A DNA stretch of 64,000 nucleotides, taken from contig CBFDBO010000001.1 in assembly GCA_965603075.1 (NCBI GenBank), positions 303,463 through 367,462 of the forward strand. Direction: 5' to 3'. Below the pieces are notes generated by a model. That model did no database searches, was not told the DNA's origin, and saw only the letters and a program-made list of their open reading frames with translations. The translations under genes and the position numbers were made by a program. Position 1 is the stretch's first letter. Every line of letters starts with the position of its first letter. The DNA is from JABJOR01 sp965603075. Its GTDB lineage: Bacteria; Pseudomonadota; Alphaproteobacteria; Rhodospirillales; Casp-alpha2. This document shows positions 9,184 through 18,804 of this stretch, piece by piece.

Positions 9184-10437
9184 ATGACAAATTTAAAATC
9201 AGATTTCCTTCGTACCATCACCGAACGCGGATTCATGCATCAATGCACCGATTTAGAAGCATTAGATGAGCAAGCAACCAGCGGTATTATAACGGCCTAT
9301 ATCGGTTTCGATTGCACAGCCCCCAGCCTGCATGCTGGAAGCTTACTGCCTATTATGTTGTTGCGGTGGTTACAGAAATCGGGCCATAAGCCCATTGTTC
9401 TGATGGGGGCTGGAACGACTAAAATCGGCGATCCCACGGGCAAAGATGCATCGCGGAAAATTCTATCTGAAGAAGACATTGCCAATAATATGGAAGGCAT
9501 TAAACAGGTCTTCTCAAAATTCCTAACCTTTGGTGATGGTCCAACCGATGCGATTATGGTCAACAATGCCGATTGGTTGGATAAGCTCGAATACATCAGC
9601 TTTTTGCGTGATTACGGCAAGCACTTCTCCGTCAACCGGATGTTGAGCTTTGAAAGCGTTAAGCTACGCCTAGAACGCGAACAACCCATGTCATTTCTAG
9701 AATTCAATTACATGATTTTTCAAGCCTATGATTTTCTTGAGCTTAATCGCCGTTTTGATTGTTCTCTTCAAATGGGTGGCTCTGATCAATGGGGTAATAT
9801 CATCAATGGCGTTGAATTAACCCGGCGTGTGGACAGAAAGCCCGTTAATGGCCTTACAACCCCCCTGTTGCAGACTTCATCCGGTGCAAAAATGGGTAAA
9901 AGTGCTGATGGTGCCGTCTGGTTAAATGCAGATATGCTATCGCCTTATGATTATTGGCAATACTGGCGCAATACTGAGGACGCTGATGTCGGTCGTTTTC
10001 TTCGGTTGTTCACCGAACTTTCCAACGATGAAATCATTCGTTTGGAATCCCTCGAAGGTGTTGAAATCAACCAAGCCAAGAAGGTGCTCGCGAACGAAGC
10101 GACAATGATGTGCCACGGTCTTGACGCGGCACGTCACGCCGAAGAAACAGCCCGCAAAACCTTTGAAGAAGGCACCATGGGGGATGACCTACCCTCTATT
10201 AATGTTGCCAGCGCGGATTTGAACGCGGGGATCGCTGCCTTTGAATTATTGCGCCAGGCTGGTCTTGCATCGTCGAACGGTGACTCGCGCCGATTAATCA
10301 AAGGTGGAGGGGCTAAATTGAACGATGTTAGAATTGATTCTGAAATGCAGCCAATTACCTCCAGTGATCTTAATGCAGAGGGTATGATTAAGTTGTCGGC
10401 AGGTAAAAAACGTCACGCTTTGGTTAAAGCTGTCTAA
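9184..10437 (+). CDS. tyrS: Tyrosine-tRNA ligase
   Basis: Class I aminoacyl-tRNA synthetase charging tRNA-Tyr. The 417 residues show the HIGH-equivalent HAGS (50-53), the tyrosine pocket segments GAGTTKIGDPTG and GGSDQWGNI (198-206), and KMGKS (236-240) for the KMSKS loop. A C-terminal S4 RNA-binding domain follows from about residue 345 (DSRRLIKGGGAKLN). The stop at 10437 abuts the stop of the convergent AsmA-like gene, with no intervening base. Confidence 0.97.
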   Translation: MTNLKSDFLRTITERGFMHQCTDLEALDEQATSGIITAYIGFDCTAPSLHAGSLLPIMLLRWLQKSGHKPIVLMGAGTTKIGDPTGKDASRKILSEEDIANNMEGIKQVFSKFLTFGDGPTDAIMVNNADWLDKLEYISFLRDYGKHFSVNRMLSFESVKLRLEREQPMSFLEFNYMIFQAYDFLELNRRFDCSLQMGGSDQWGNIINGVELTRRVDRKPVNGLTTPLLQTSSGAKMGKSADGAVWLNADMLSPYDYWQYWRNTEDADVGRFLRLFTELSNDEIIRLESLEGVEINQAKKVLANEATMMCHGLDAARHAEETARKTFEEGTMGDDLPSINVASADLNAGIAAFELLRQAGLASSNGDSRRLIKGGGAKLNDVRIDSEMQPITSSDLNAEGMIKLSAGKKRHALVKAV

Positions 10438-13400
10438 TTAATTCTGCTCATTATTTTGAGGCGGCCCTTCTGAAGGGGCTGTTTCAAAAACATTAAAGAT
10501 ATTGCGTAAGAAGCCCGGTGTTAACATGCTCAAGGGGTTTACCGTAATCTCTGGGTTATCAATGGCACCAGAGATGTAATAATCTGCGGCAAAGATCCCC
10601 CCACCTTCTTCTCCACCTGAAAAGACATTACCAATGATGGGTATGTTCCCTAGTAAGCTGTTGAAAGCGTATACTGGCACCATGGTGCCCGATACATCAA
10701 CGGCATTGGCTTGGGTATAAAGCTTACCTGCTGCAGTAAACCCGATCGAGGCCCCGGTTGCTTTGGCTTCGCGTAATTCGAGCACCCCTTCCCCAAACTT
10801 GAATGGTATATGGAGGGTATCAAACCCTAGCCCTTCACCTTGCAGAGCATCGGCAATGCCGGTTAAGGACATAATACTAACGACTTTTGCCAAGGCAGGG
10901 GCTTTTATAATGCGGTAATCATCTACATGGAAATATCCATATAGGGGGCTGTTTTCTTCATCATCATCAAAATGACCCGTTAATGAGAGGTCCCCCCCGA
11001 TCATCGTGTCATAAAAATCAAATGTTCTAAGCACCGATCCCGCGTCCGTTGACCATGCTGTCAGAATGCGTCTATTTTTTAATTCAGAGGGTGATAGCTT
11101 AATGCCCAGCGTCTCGCCATCGCCGATATTAGCCGTGATATAGACCGTACGCCATTTATCATCGGCCTGAACAAAGGCACCCGTCATATTATCGATTGAG
11201 CGTGTATCAGATAACCATACTTTATCAAATTGAGTAGAGACACTCAGGTTCTCCAATACCCCTTCGCCCGCTTCTGATAAGTCACCATAAAAGATGTCAT
11301 CCCAAACAGGAGACAAATCTAGGGAAGCGCCGCGAAAATCAGCATCCCACGCATCGGCACTGGAGGGCACCAAAATTCCTGAAATTTCGGTTCGACCATA
11401 TTTAATACGGCTGAGCTCAATACGGTCTAGCTGCTCACCCGCACTTGCATAATGGGCTGTCCCGATAATTTCCAGCTCATCGGTGTGTAACATAAACTCA
11501 GGTATCTCGACGACGTCTCCATTTTCGATATGGAATGTTGCCTGCGCCTGCCCCGGCACACCAACAGGTTTGTACCAATTGATCGCTGGCACCGATACCC
11601 GAAGATCATCAAGCGAAGCCGTTGCCTCTAAATTTATGGGGCCATCTGATTTTTGGGTAACTTTGAGTTTAAGGGGGATTTCTCCGGCAATCATATCAGC
11701 CGAAAACGGTTTCACATCAATGCCCAGATCATCGAAGCTGCTGATATCTGATAGATGCATTGAAAGTTCATATTGATTTACAAAAGCGGCATCTTCATTG
11801 AAATTCTGCCGCCATGAAATGCTGGTCGGGTAATTATTGAGCTGCATGTTGCCTTTGACATCCATACCTGAGTTATCAATGGTCAAATTAAGCATGCCTT
11901 GATCAACATCGAGATCAAACAAGCCTTCAGGGACGCTGACATCCTGAGCTAGTGCATGAGCCGAGAAAGTTATATCTTCTTCTTTGAGATCAAGGATAAG
12001 GGGAATATCAACAGCCAGTTCAATTTTGGCTTTGCCTTCGACAGATGCAGGGTCAATACCCATTTCTGTTGCAAAGAGCATGGGTTCACGGTTAAGCAAT
12101 TCCATCACCTTTTGGAATTGACCGTCTATTCCCAATCTAATCTCAGCTTTGCTGGGATTACTCGTTATGCCCGATATCGAAACCAAACCAGACCCTATTT
12201 CCAGATCATGTGTCTTGGCGCCCGTAATGGCAAAATCAATCTGATCATGATCAAAGACGACAACGGATTCTATGTCTGAAATTGGCGGCATGCCATCCAA
12301 ATAAAGCATAGCGCCATCATTAGCCACAAACCCACCATCAATCTCGATTAAATCAAACCCGCCTTCGTTTGTCATATTACCGTTGAATTCAACACTCAGA
12401 TTCTGAATGGCTCCTTCTAGGACATTACTCATCACCCATTCATGCGCGTCAGGCCCGGCTGAATGAGGCCAATAAGTCGGAAGGTCAGCAATCATAATTT
12501 CGGGGACATCAAGGTTCAGAGCAATGTTCTGTAGTTTCGAAACATTGCTCACAGATCCTTTTAAATTAGCAATTAAGCCCCCCAAATTTGCATCGAGATT
12601 ATCGATTAGAACCAAATCCTTTACACCATCAAACGAACCGCGATAGGTAAAATTAGAGATGGGGTACGAATGTGAGACAGGTGCTGGCAATATCACACTT
12701 TGGTTCTTGGAAACTTCTGCACGCAATTCAGACACCTCTACCCGTTGGGTAAGGGCATCATAGAAACCGTTAAAGACGATACTGTTGGTCTTTAGATTAC
12801 CGCTTAAAGGGGCCGGTAATTTTATTTGCCCCTGACCACCAACCAAATCAAAACCAACACTTTCTAAAACCCCATCAACACTGGAGGCAAGTGTGACGGT
12901 ACCTTGTACCGGGACATCAATATAACGGAGAAACGCTGTTTCTTTGGTTAAGCGACCTAATACGGCGGGCATGACGTGGCTGAAGGAGATGCCAGCGTCT
13001 ATCCGTTTGGTGGCATCTTCATATCCAGCAATAAATGAGACCTCCGCAATTTTTTCCTCCATATCCACAAGGAATGATGTCTCTAAATTAACGCGGCCAT
13101 CAACTTTGTTGACGGTAATATGAATATCGGGGGTCACCCAAGATTGTGCTTTTGCTGTATCCTCAACAATCACATCAGCATCAGTAATCTGAATTTTTTT
13201 CAAATAGCTCAGAAGCTCCGTTGGGTTAGGTTGTTGTGAAGCACGTTTTAAAAACGGCTCCATTCGACCACTCATAACCGCTGCGATCCCGGCAAAAGCC
13301 ATATTAACGTTACCATCCACCGGACGGATCAAATGCAGGGTGGGGCCAGAAAGCTTCATGGAGGACGGTGCGATCACCCCTGCCAGCAATCCTTTTGTGC

Positions 13401-13704
13401 TCAACCCAATAGATACTTTGGGGATAGAGGCTATTATGGTGTCTTCATTAGCACGAATACGTAAATTGACGATTTGCAAATCAACGGCTTGTTCCCATCC
13501 TGTCCAAATTAAAATCGTATCATCAAATTCTGTTTGGACTTCGGGTATGGCTGTTTGCAGGTAGTCACTGACATATGGGGTGATCAAGCTCAATGATATG
13601 GGGCCACGCGAGAGAACCCACGCAAGCACCAAGGTTGCTATGATCAGGCCAGCAGCCAATCCACCCATTAAATGAACCAAACCTTTGAAGGAACGCAACA
13701 ACAA
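10438..13704 (-). CDS. Large AsmA/YhdP-like (DUF3971) envelope protein
   Basis: A 1088-residue protein with one N-terminal membrane anchor (about residues 10-32) and a long periplasmic part rich in beta-strand and poor in Cys. This is the AsmA-like architecture in which a repeating beta-groove bridges inner and outer membranes and is thought to carry lipids. The C-terminal block (about 880-1060, with the TGIADALQGEG and IPIIGNVFSGG segments) matches the AsmA_2 region of YhdP relatives. The TTG start is preferred because GAAAGG lies about 9 bases upstream. It is divergent from glnE. Assignment to YhdP rather than another AsmA clan member is by domain order, not by a search. Confidence 0.8.
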   Translation of the reverse strand: MLLRSFKGLVHLMGGLAAGLIIATLVLAWVLSRGPISLSLITPYVSDYLQTAIPEVQTEFDDTILIWTGWEQAVDLQIVNLRIRANEDTIIASIPKVSIGLSTKGLLAGVIAPSSMKLSGPTLHLIRPVDGNVNMAFAGIAAVMSGRMEPFLKRASQQPNPTELLSYLKKIQITDADVIVEDTAKAQSWVTPDIHITVNKVDGRVNLETSFLVDMEEKIAEVSFIAGYEDATKRIDAGISFSHVMPAVLGRLTKETAFLRYIDVPVQGTVTLASSVDGVLESVGFDLVGGQGQIKLPAPLSGNLKTNSIVFNGFYDALTQRVEVSELRAEVSKNQSVILPAPVSHSYPISNFTYRGSFDGVKDLVLIDNLDANLGGLIANLKGSVSNVSKLQNIALNLDVPEIMIADLPTYWPHSAGPDAHEWVMSNVLEGAIQNLSVEFNGNMTNEGGFDLIEIDGGFVANDGAMLYLDGMPPISDIESVVVFDHDQIDFAITGAKTHDLEIGSGLVSISGITSNPSKAEIRLGIDGQFQKVMELLNREPMLFATEMGIDPASVEGKAKIELAVDIPLILDLKEEDITFSAHALAQDVSVPEGLFDLDVDQGMLNLTIDNSGMDVKGNMQLNNYPTSISWRQNFNEDAAFVNQYELSMHLSDISSFDDLGIDVKPFSADMIAGEIPLKLKVTQKSDGPINLEATASLDDLRVSVPAINWYKPVGVPGQAQATFHIENGDVVEIPEFMLHTDELEIIGTAHYASAGEQLDRIELSRIKYGRTEISGILVPSSADAWDADFRGASLDLSPVWDDIFYGDLSEAGEGVLENLSVSTQFDKVWLSDTRSIDNMTGAFVQADDKWRTVYITANIGDGETLGIKLSPSELKNRRILTAWSTDAGSVLRTFDFYDTMIGGDLSLTGHFDDDEENSPLYGYFHVDDYRIIKAPALAKVVSIMSLTGIADALQGEGLGFDTLHIPFKFGEGVLELREAKATGASIGFTAAGKLYTQANAVDVSGTMVPVYAFNSLLGNIPIIGNVFSGGEEGGGIFAADYYISGAIDNPEITVNPLSMLTPGFLRNIFNVFETAPSEGPPQNNEQN

Positions 13705-13809
13705 AGATTATAACCTTTCTGTCTTTGGATTATTTATGCCATTCCGGCACATGCTTCTTGACCCATCACACAGCTTCAAGCACTTTGCATGTAACAAGAG
13801 ATTATCGAA

Positions 13810-16800
13810 ATGCATGACTTGAGCGCTGAATTCCAAAATGCCGACTTTCCTTCCCCTGCGGATGGGGAAATGCTTGAACTTGGCTTTCTACGATTACGTG
13901 AAAGCCTTTCTGATGATGATAATAAACATCTTATCGAAGGGGTCGAGACATTAACGGAAAATCCTACCGTTCATGAGCTTTTATCTGCATTATTTGGTAA
14001 CAGTCCCTATCTAACTCAAATTTGTATATCTCATCCAGACTTTATACTGGAATTGCTTTTAAAAGGTCCAACAAAAACTGTTTTAAGTACCATAGAGAAC
14101 ATTCAATCCATTGATTTCAATCAAATAAATCAAGCTGATATAATGGCGACCCTTCGTAATGCCAAGCATAAGATAGCTTTGGCAATCGGGGTTGCTGATT
14201 TGGGTAAGCTTTGGTCACTACAGCAAATTACCCAATCATTATCGCAATTTGCCGACGCATCTTTAGAAGCCGCCTTGTCATTTGTGCTCAAACAGGCAGC
14301 AAAGAATGGCTTGATAGAACTAGAACATCCCGATCAACCAACGTTGGATTCGGGGTTTATTGTCCTTGGTATGGGTAAACTGGGCTCATTTGAACTAAAT
14401 TACTCAAGCGATATTGACTTAATCGTGCTGTTTGACCCGGATAAATTCATCACATCCGATCCTGCCACACTTCAAAAAAAATGTGTTCGTATGACTCGGG
14501 AATTGGTCAAGATCATGGAAGAGCGCACGTCTCAGGGTTATGTGTTCAGGACCGATTTACGGCTCAGGCCTGATCCAGGGGCCACTCCTATCGCCGTTTC
14601 AATGCCGGCCGCCGAAGTATATTACGAAAGCCAAGGGCAAAATTGGGAACGCGCGGCAATGATTAAAGCCCGGCCCGTTGCGGGTGATATCACGGGGGGT
14701 TATGCCTTTTTAAAGTGGCTCACACCTTTTGTGTGGCGAAAGAATTTAGACTTTGCGGCCATCCGCGATATTCATTCGATCAAACGCCAAATCAATACAC
14801 ACCGTGGCGGCCAGAAAATTGCCGTAGAAGGGCATAACATTAAACTGGGTAGAGGCGGCATCCGTGAAATTGAGTTCTATGCTCAAACCCAGCAATTAAT
14901 CTGGGGCGGACGGCAACCAGCCCTTCGCACGCCTTCAACAGTCAATGCTCTGAATGCCCTTGTCGATAATGGTCACGTCGAACGACAAACGGCAGATGAT
15001 TTAATTGAAGCTTACGGATTTTTGCGCCAGAGCGAACACCGCTTACAAATGATCAATGACGAGCAAACACAAACTCTACCCGATCATCAAGCAGGCATTG
15101 ATAATCTTGGAACCTTTATGGGGTATAAAGAGCTCAATGGTTTTGCTGCGGAACTGGTAAAACAATTAAGGGCCGTAGAAGATCACTATGCAGATTTATT
15201 TGAAGAAACTCAGGCGTTAAGTGCCGATGGTGATATCGCAGGAAACCTTGTTTTCACGGGCAGTGATTCTGATCCCGACACACTGGACACCATAGAGAAG
15301 TATGGTTTTCAAAATCCTGAAACAGTGGACGCTGCTATCAGAGGCTGGCATCATGGTCGCTACCGCGCCATGCGCTCTACCCGTGCACGGGAAATGTTAA
15401 CCGAGCTCACGCCCGCCCTACTAAAGGTTTTTGGTGAAACACCTGATCCTGATGCAACGTTTATTAAGTTTGATGAATTTTTAGCGGGTCTGCCCGCTGG
15501 GGTTCAGCTTTTTTCCATGCTCTATTCAAATACACAATTGCTAGAATTGCTTGCTGGTATTATGGGTGAAGCGCCACGATTGGCTGAGCTATTATCCAGA
15601 CGACCTTCATTATTTGACGGTGTATTAGCTTCTGAATTCCTTAATCCTCCAGCACCTTATGAAGAACAAGTAGACCATTTGAATAAAATTCTATTGGCCG
15701 TCGATTATTTTGAAGAAAAACTGGATGCGGCTCGCCATTGGGCCAACGAAAGAAAGTTTCAAATCGGATTACAGAGCATGCGCGGAAAATTAAGCCCTCC
15801 TAAAGCAGCCCGCGCCCTTAGTCATATAGCCGAAGCCGTATTGGAATGCATGTTTCCTGTCGTTAAAGAAGAATTTGTCAAAATTCATGGCGATATTCCC
15901 GGATCACACTTTTGCACCGTTGCCCTAGGAAAACTTGGCAGTCGCGAAATGACACCAACATCTGATTTGGACTTAGTTTTTCTTTACGAGACTAGGGATG
16001 ATGACAGCTCTTCAGACGGGAGCAAACCTTTGGCGCAAACGCAATACTTTGCCCGATTGGGGCAACGTTTCATCAGTGCTTTAAGCGCCCCAACAGCCGA
16101 AGGTGTTCTTTACGAAGTTGACATGCGGCTTCGTCCCTCTGGAAACTCCGGGCCGATTGCGTGTTCTCTGGATGCCTTTAAGCTGTACCACCAAGAACAA
16201 GCATGGACGTGGGAACGCATGGCAATGACACGCGCTCGTGCAATCGGCACCGACTCGCTATTTAACAACAAAACTAATGATGTAATCCATTCACTACTGA
16301 GCGCCTCTTCTGATCCGATTACCTTACGTCAAGATGTTGCGACAATGCGAATTCGTATGGATAAAGAACATCACACAGATATTATTTGGTCCATAAAGTA
16401 TTTACGCGGGGGATTAGTGGATGTGGAGTTTATCATCCAATATCTGTCACTTCTCTATGCGCAAGAAAAACCTGAAGTACTTGCACCCAATATGTGGAAA
16501 GCATGCAAACAACTGCTTCAACATGGTTATCTGAGCGAAACAAATGCCGGTACGTTATTGCGGGCTTTGGATTTGTGGCAGGCGTTACAAAGTCGATTAC
16601 ACCTTAGCCTGATAACGGACGCGCCCCCAAAAACCACAAAAGCAATGCCGCTGGCACTCCAGAATAAATTAATTCAATTAGGCGGGGCGCATAGCATTGA
16701 CGAAATTGAGAGTTTGATTCAGAACACTGCCAAAGATGTTTATACGCTTTTTGTGGAAATCGTTGGGGAACCAGATATTCTAAATGAAGATTTACCTGCA

Positions 16801-16812
16801 TTCCCAAATTAA
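13810..16812 (+). CDS. glnE: Bifunctional glutamine synthetase adenylyltransferase/adenylyl-removing enzyme
   Basis: Adenylylates and deadenylylates glutamine synthetase in response to PII, setting nitrogen assimilation. The 1000 residues show two nucleotidyltransferase domains: GKLGSFELNYSSDIDLI (about 190-206, adenylyl-removing half) and GKLGSREMTPTSDLDLV (about 705-721, adenylyltransferase half). Each is followed by its R/E-rich helical domain (GRGGIREIEFYAQ and LRGGLVDVEFIIQ). Length matches the family. It is divergent from the AsmA-like gene and 76 bases upstream of the FliL-like gene. Confidence 0.96.
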   Translation: MHDLSAEFQNADFPSPADGEMLELGFLRLRESLSDDDNKHLIEGVETLTENPTVHELLSALFGNSPYLTQICISHPDFILELLLKGPTKTVLSTIENIQSIDFNQINQADIMATLRNAKHKIALAIGVADLGKLWSLQQITQSLSQFADASLEAALSFVLKQAAKNGLIELEHPDQPTLDSGFIVLGMGKLGSFELNYSSDIDLIVLFDPDKFITSDPATLQKKCVRMTRELVKIMEERTSQGYVFRTDLRLRPDPGATPIAVSMPAAEVYYESQGQNWERAAMIKARPVAGDITGGYAFLKWLTPFVWRKNLDFAAIRDIHSIKRQINTHRGGQKIAVEGHNIKLGRGGIREIEFYAQTQQLIWGGRQPALRTPSTVNALNALVDNGHVERQTADDLIEAYGFLRQSEHRLQMINDEQTQTLPDHQAGIDNLGTFMGYKELNGFAAELVKQLRAVEDHYADLFEETQALSADGDIAGNLVFTGSDSDPDTLDTIEKYGFQNPETVDAAIRGWHHGRYRAMRSTRAREMLTELTPALLKVFGETPDPDATFIKFDEFLAGLPAGVQLFSMLYSNTQLLELLAGIMGEAPRLAELLSRRPSLFDGVLASEFLNPPAPYEEQVDHLNKILLAVDYFEEKLDAARHWANERKFQIGLQSMRGKLSPPKAARALSHIAEAVLECMFPVVKEEFVKIHGDIPGSHFCTVALGKLGSREMTPTSDLDLVFLYETRDDDSSSDGSKPLAQTQYFARLGQRFISALSAPTAEGVLYEVDMRLRPSGNSGPIACSLDAFKLYHQEQAWTWERMAMTRARAIGTDSLFNNKTNDVIHSLLSASSDPITLRQDVATMRIRMDKEHHTDIIWSIKYLRGGLVDVEFIIQYLSLLYAQEKPEVLAPNMWKACKQLLQHGYLSETNAGTLLRALDLWQALQSRLHLSLITDAPPKTTKAMPLALQNKLIQLGGAHSIDEIESLIQNTAKDVYTLFVEIVGEPDILNEDLPAFPN

Positions 16813-16821
16813 CAACATTTT

Positions 16822-16842
16822 TATCATACATTTAGTATGATA
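16822..16842. repeat. Perfect 8-base inverted repeat between glnE and the fliL-like gene
   Basis: TATCATAC, five bases, then GTATGATA. It could fold as a weak AT-rich hairpin or be a protein-binding palindrome. No T-run follows directly, so I do not call it a terminator. A further TATCAT lies 2 bases downstream. Confidence 0.4.
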
Positions 16843-16888
16843 CCTATCATTCTAAAAAATTTGTTTAGAAATTCGCCCGGAGATTCCT

Positions 16889-17557
16889 ATGGCTGACGAA
16901 ACTAAAAACGATGCAAACGATGAAGCAAATGAAGGCCCAGACCAACTTGATGGGTTTGATGATGCGGAATCTGATCATAAAATCGTCATAAAGGACGAAG
17001 CCTCTGAAGAGGAGATAGAAGGCGAGGATGAAGAAGAAATAGAAGATGATGACCAAGAGCCTAAAATGCTATTTGGCAAAATCCCCCTCCCTGGTAAGAC
17101 CGTGATGATCATCATCATCATTGTCGGGGTTTTAACTATTCTTGGTGGTGGCGGATTGGTTCTCTATTCAATGGGCACACTCGATTCCATGCTTGGCATC
17201 CACCATACTGATGAAGAAAACCAAGTAAAAGAAACCCTCGTAATAGATATTGGAAAACCGATCTATTTTGACCAACCTGAATTTGTTGCAGATTTAAAAA
17301 GTGATAAATGCCAAGGATCTCTCTTAAAAATATCTCTAACATTCCAAATTGATGAAGACGATGAAGACATTTTTGAGCTTCGCCAACCAAAGATTATTGA
17401 TCGTATTCAACAACACCTACGAAGCATTACGAAACAAGATTTATCTGGCGAGGTTGGCGCTAATAAATTGCGCGATAACCTAACGATCATTATAAATAAT
17501 ACGGTTAAGCCCGCTGTTGTCCAAAACGTCTTATTCAGATCATTTGTTATTCAATAG
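16889..17557 (+). CDS. fliL: FliL-like flagellar basal-body-associated protein
   Basis: FliL proteins are single-pass inner-membrane proteins that bind stators around the flagellar motor. This one has 222 residues: an unusually long acidic cytoplasmic tail (about 1-58, dominated by Asp and Glu), one transmembrane helix (about 70-94, starting TVMIIIIIVGVL), and a periplasmic FliL domain ending in NVLFRSFVIQ, the family's typical C-terminus. GGAG lies 7 bases before the ATG. No other flagellar gene is in the window; it lies between glnE and the convergent prfB. Some FliL paralogues act outside the flagellum, so a motility role is probable but not shown. Confidence 0.82.
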   Translation: MADETKNDANDEANEGPDQLDGFDDAESDHKIVIKDEASEEEIEGEDEEEIEDDDQEPKMLFGKIPLPGKTVMIIIIIVGVLTILGGGGLVLYSMGTLDSMLGIHHTDEENQVKETLVIDIGKPIYFDQPEFVADLKSDKCQGSLLKISLTFQIDEDDEDIFELRQPKIIDRIQQHLRSITKQDLSGEVGANKLRDNLTIIINNTVKPAVVQNVLFRSFVIQ

Positions 17558-17570
17558 CTGGCGGATACTG

Positions 17571-18690
17571 TTAGTTCACTGTTTCGTCAGAACCTTTAAC
17601 GCGCAAGGCTAGGGCCGCTGCTAAGAAGTCATCAATATCACCATCCAACACCCCTTGTGTATTGGATGTCTCTACGTTCGTTCGAAGATCTTTTACCATT
17701 TGATAAGGCTGTAAAACATACGACCTGATTTGATGGCCCCATCCGATATCGCTTTTGGATGCGTGCTCGTCATAGGCGGCATCTTCCCGGCGTTGCAATT
17801 CCTGTTCATATAAACGTGCCTTTAACATGTTCATCGCCGTTGCCCGGTTTTTATGTTGAGAGCGATCGTTCTGACACTGCACAACAATTCCCGAGGGTTG
17901 GTGCGTAATTCGAACGGCACTATCTGTGGTGTTCACGTGTTGCCCCCCCGCACCGGACGCCCGGTACGTATCAATGCGAATATCTTTCTCTTCGACTTCA
18001 ACATCAAAGTTATCATCGATAACTGGGAACACCCATGCTGAGGAAAAACTGGTATGGCGGCGGGCATTTGAATCATAGGGAGAAATACGCACCAAACGAT
18101 GGACACCACTCTCGGTCTTTAGCCAACCATAAGCATTCTCACCCGATATTTTTAAGGTCGCCGACTTAATTCCAGCTTCTTCACCGGGGCTTTCTTCTAG
18201 CCACTCGACTTTACAGCCATGCTGATCTGCCCAACGCGCATACATACGCAACAACATCTCCGCCCAATCCTGAGCTTCTGTTCCGCCAGCACCCGCATGA
18301 ATTTCCAGATAACAATCATTGCCATCGGCCTCACCAGACAACAATGTTTTAAGCTCTGCGCGTGCAGTCACATCGCGTAACGCCGTAATAACGGCTTCTG
18401 CTTCAGCTATAATTTCATCATCACCTTCTATTTCGCCGAGTTCGATCAACTCGGTACTCTCTGAAAGTGTCGAGGCAAAATCATCGATTTCTTTAATATT
18501 GTTTTCAAGCTGTGTACGTTCACGCATTATAGCTTGGGCTTTATCGGGATTTTCCCATAAGGCGGGATCTTCGACGAGGGAGTTTACTTCTTCAAGACGA
18601 CGTAGAGCATTGTCGTAGTCAAAGATGCCTCCTCAGCAGTTCAATTGACTGCTGGATTTCTTTTGATTGGTTTTCTATTTCAGCGCGCAT
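17571..18690 (-). CDS. prfB: Peptide chain release factor 2, with programmed +1 frameshift
   Basis: RF2 terminates translation at UGA and UAA. A 23-codon zero frame starts at the ATG 18690 (GAGG 6 bases upstream) and stops at TGA 18621-18619. Slipping +1 at CTT-TGA-C joins it to the long frame running to 17571, giving 372 residues, the normal RF2 length. The recoding signals are canonical: AGGAGG (18633-18628), four bases later CTT then TGA C. The body has the GGQ motif (ASGAGGQHVN) and SPY in the tripeptide recognition position where E. coli has SPF, within a conserved SPYDSNARRHTSF context. Calling only the 318-residue internal ORF would lose the N-terminus. Coordinates are join 18690-18622, 18620-17571. 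Confidence 0.95.
18619..18633 (-). promoter_or_regulatory. prfB frameshift signal (internal Shine-Dalgarno, CTT slip codon, UGA)
   Basis: Minus strand reads AGGAGG, CAT, CTT, TGA then C. In E. coli the same arrangement (AGGGGG, TAT, CTT TGA C) lets low RF2 levels promote a +1 slip, so the protein autoregulates its own synthesis. Both reading frames on either side translate to RF2 sequence, which supports function here. Confidence 0.93.
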
Positions 18691-18804
18691 AACAGCCTCG
18701 CATATCCGCAAATTTGAGTAATGGAATTCTTAACAGGCTGTCTAACATACTGGTGCTCAGATACAAACCCTATAAGACAAAAGCATCTCAAGTCTCATAA
18801 CCCC

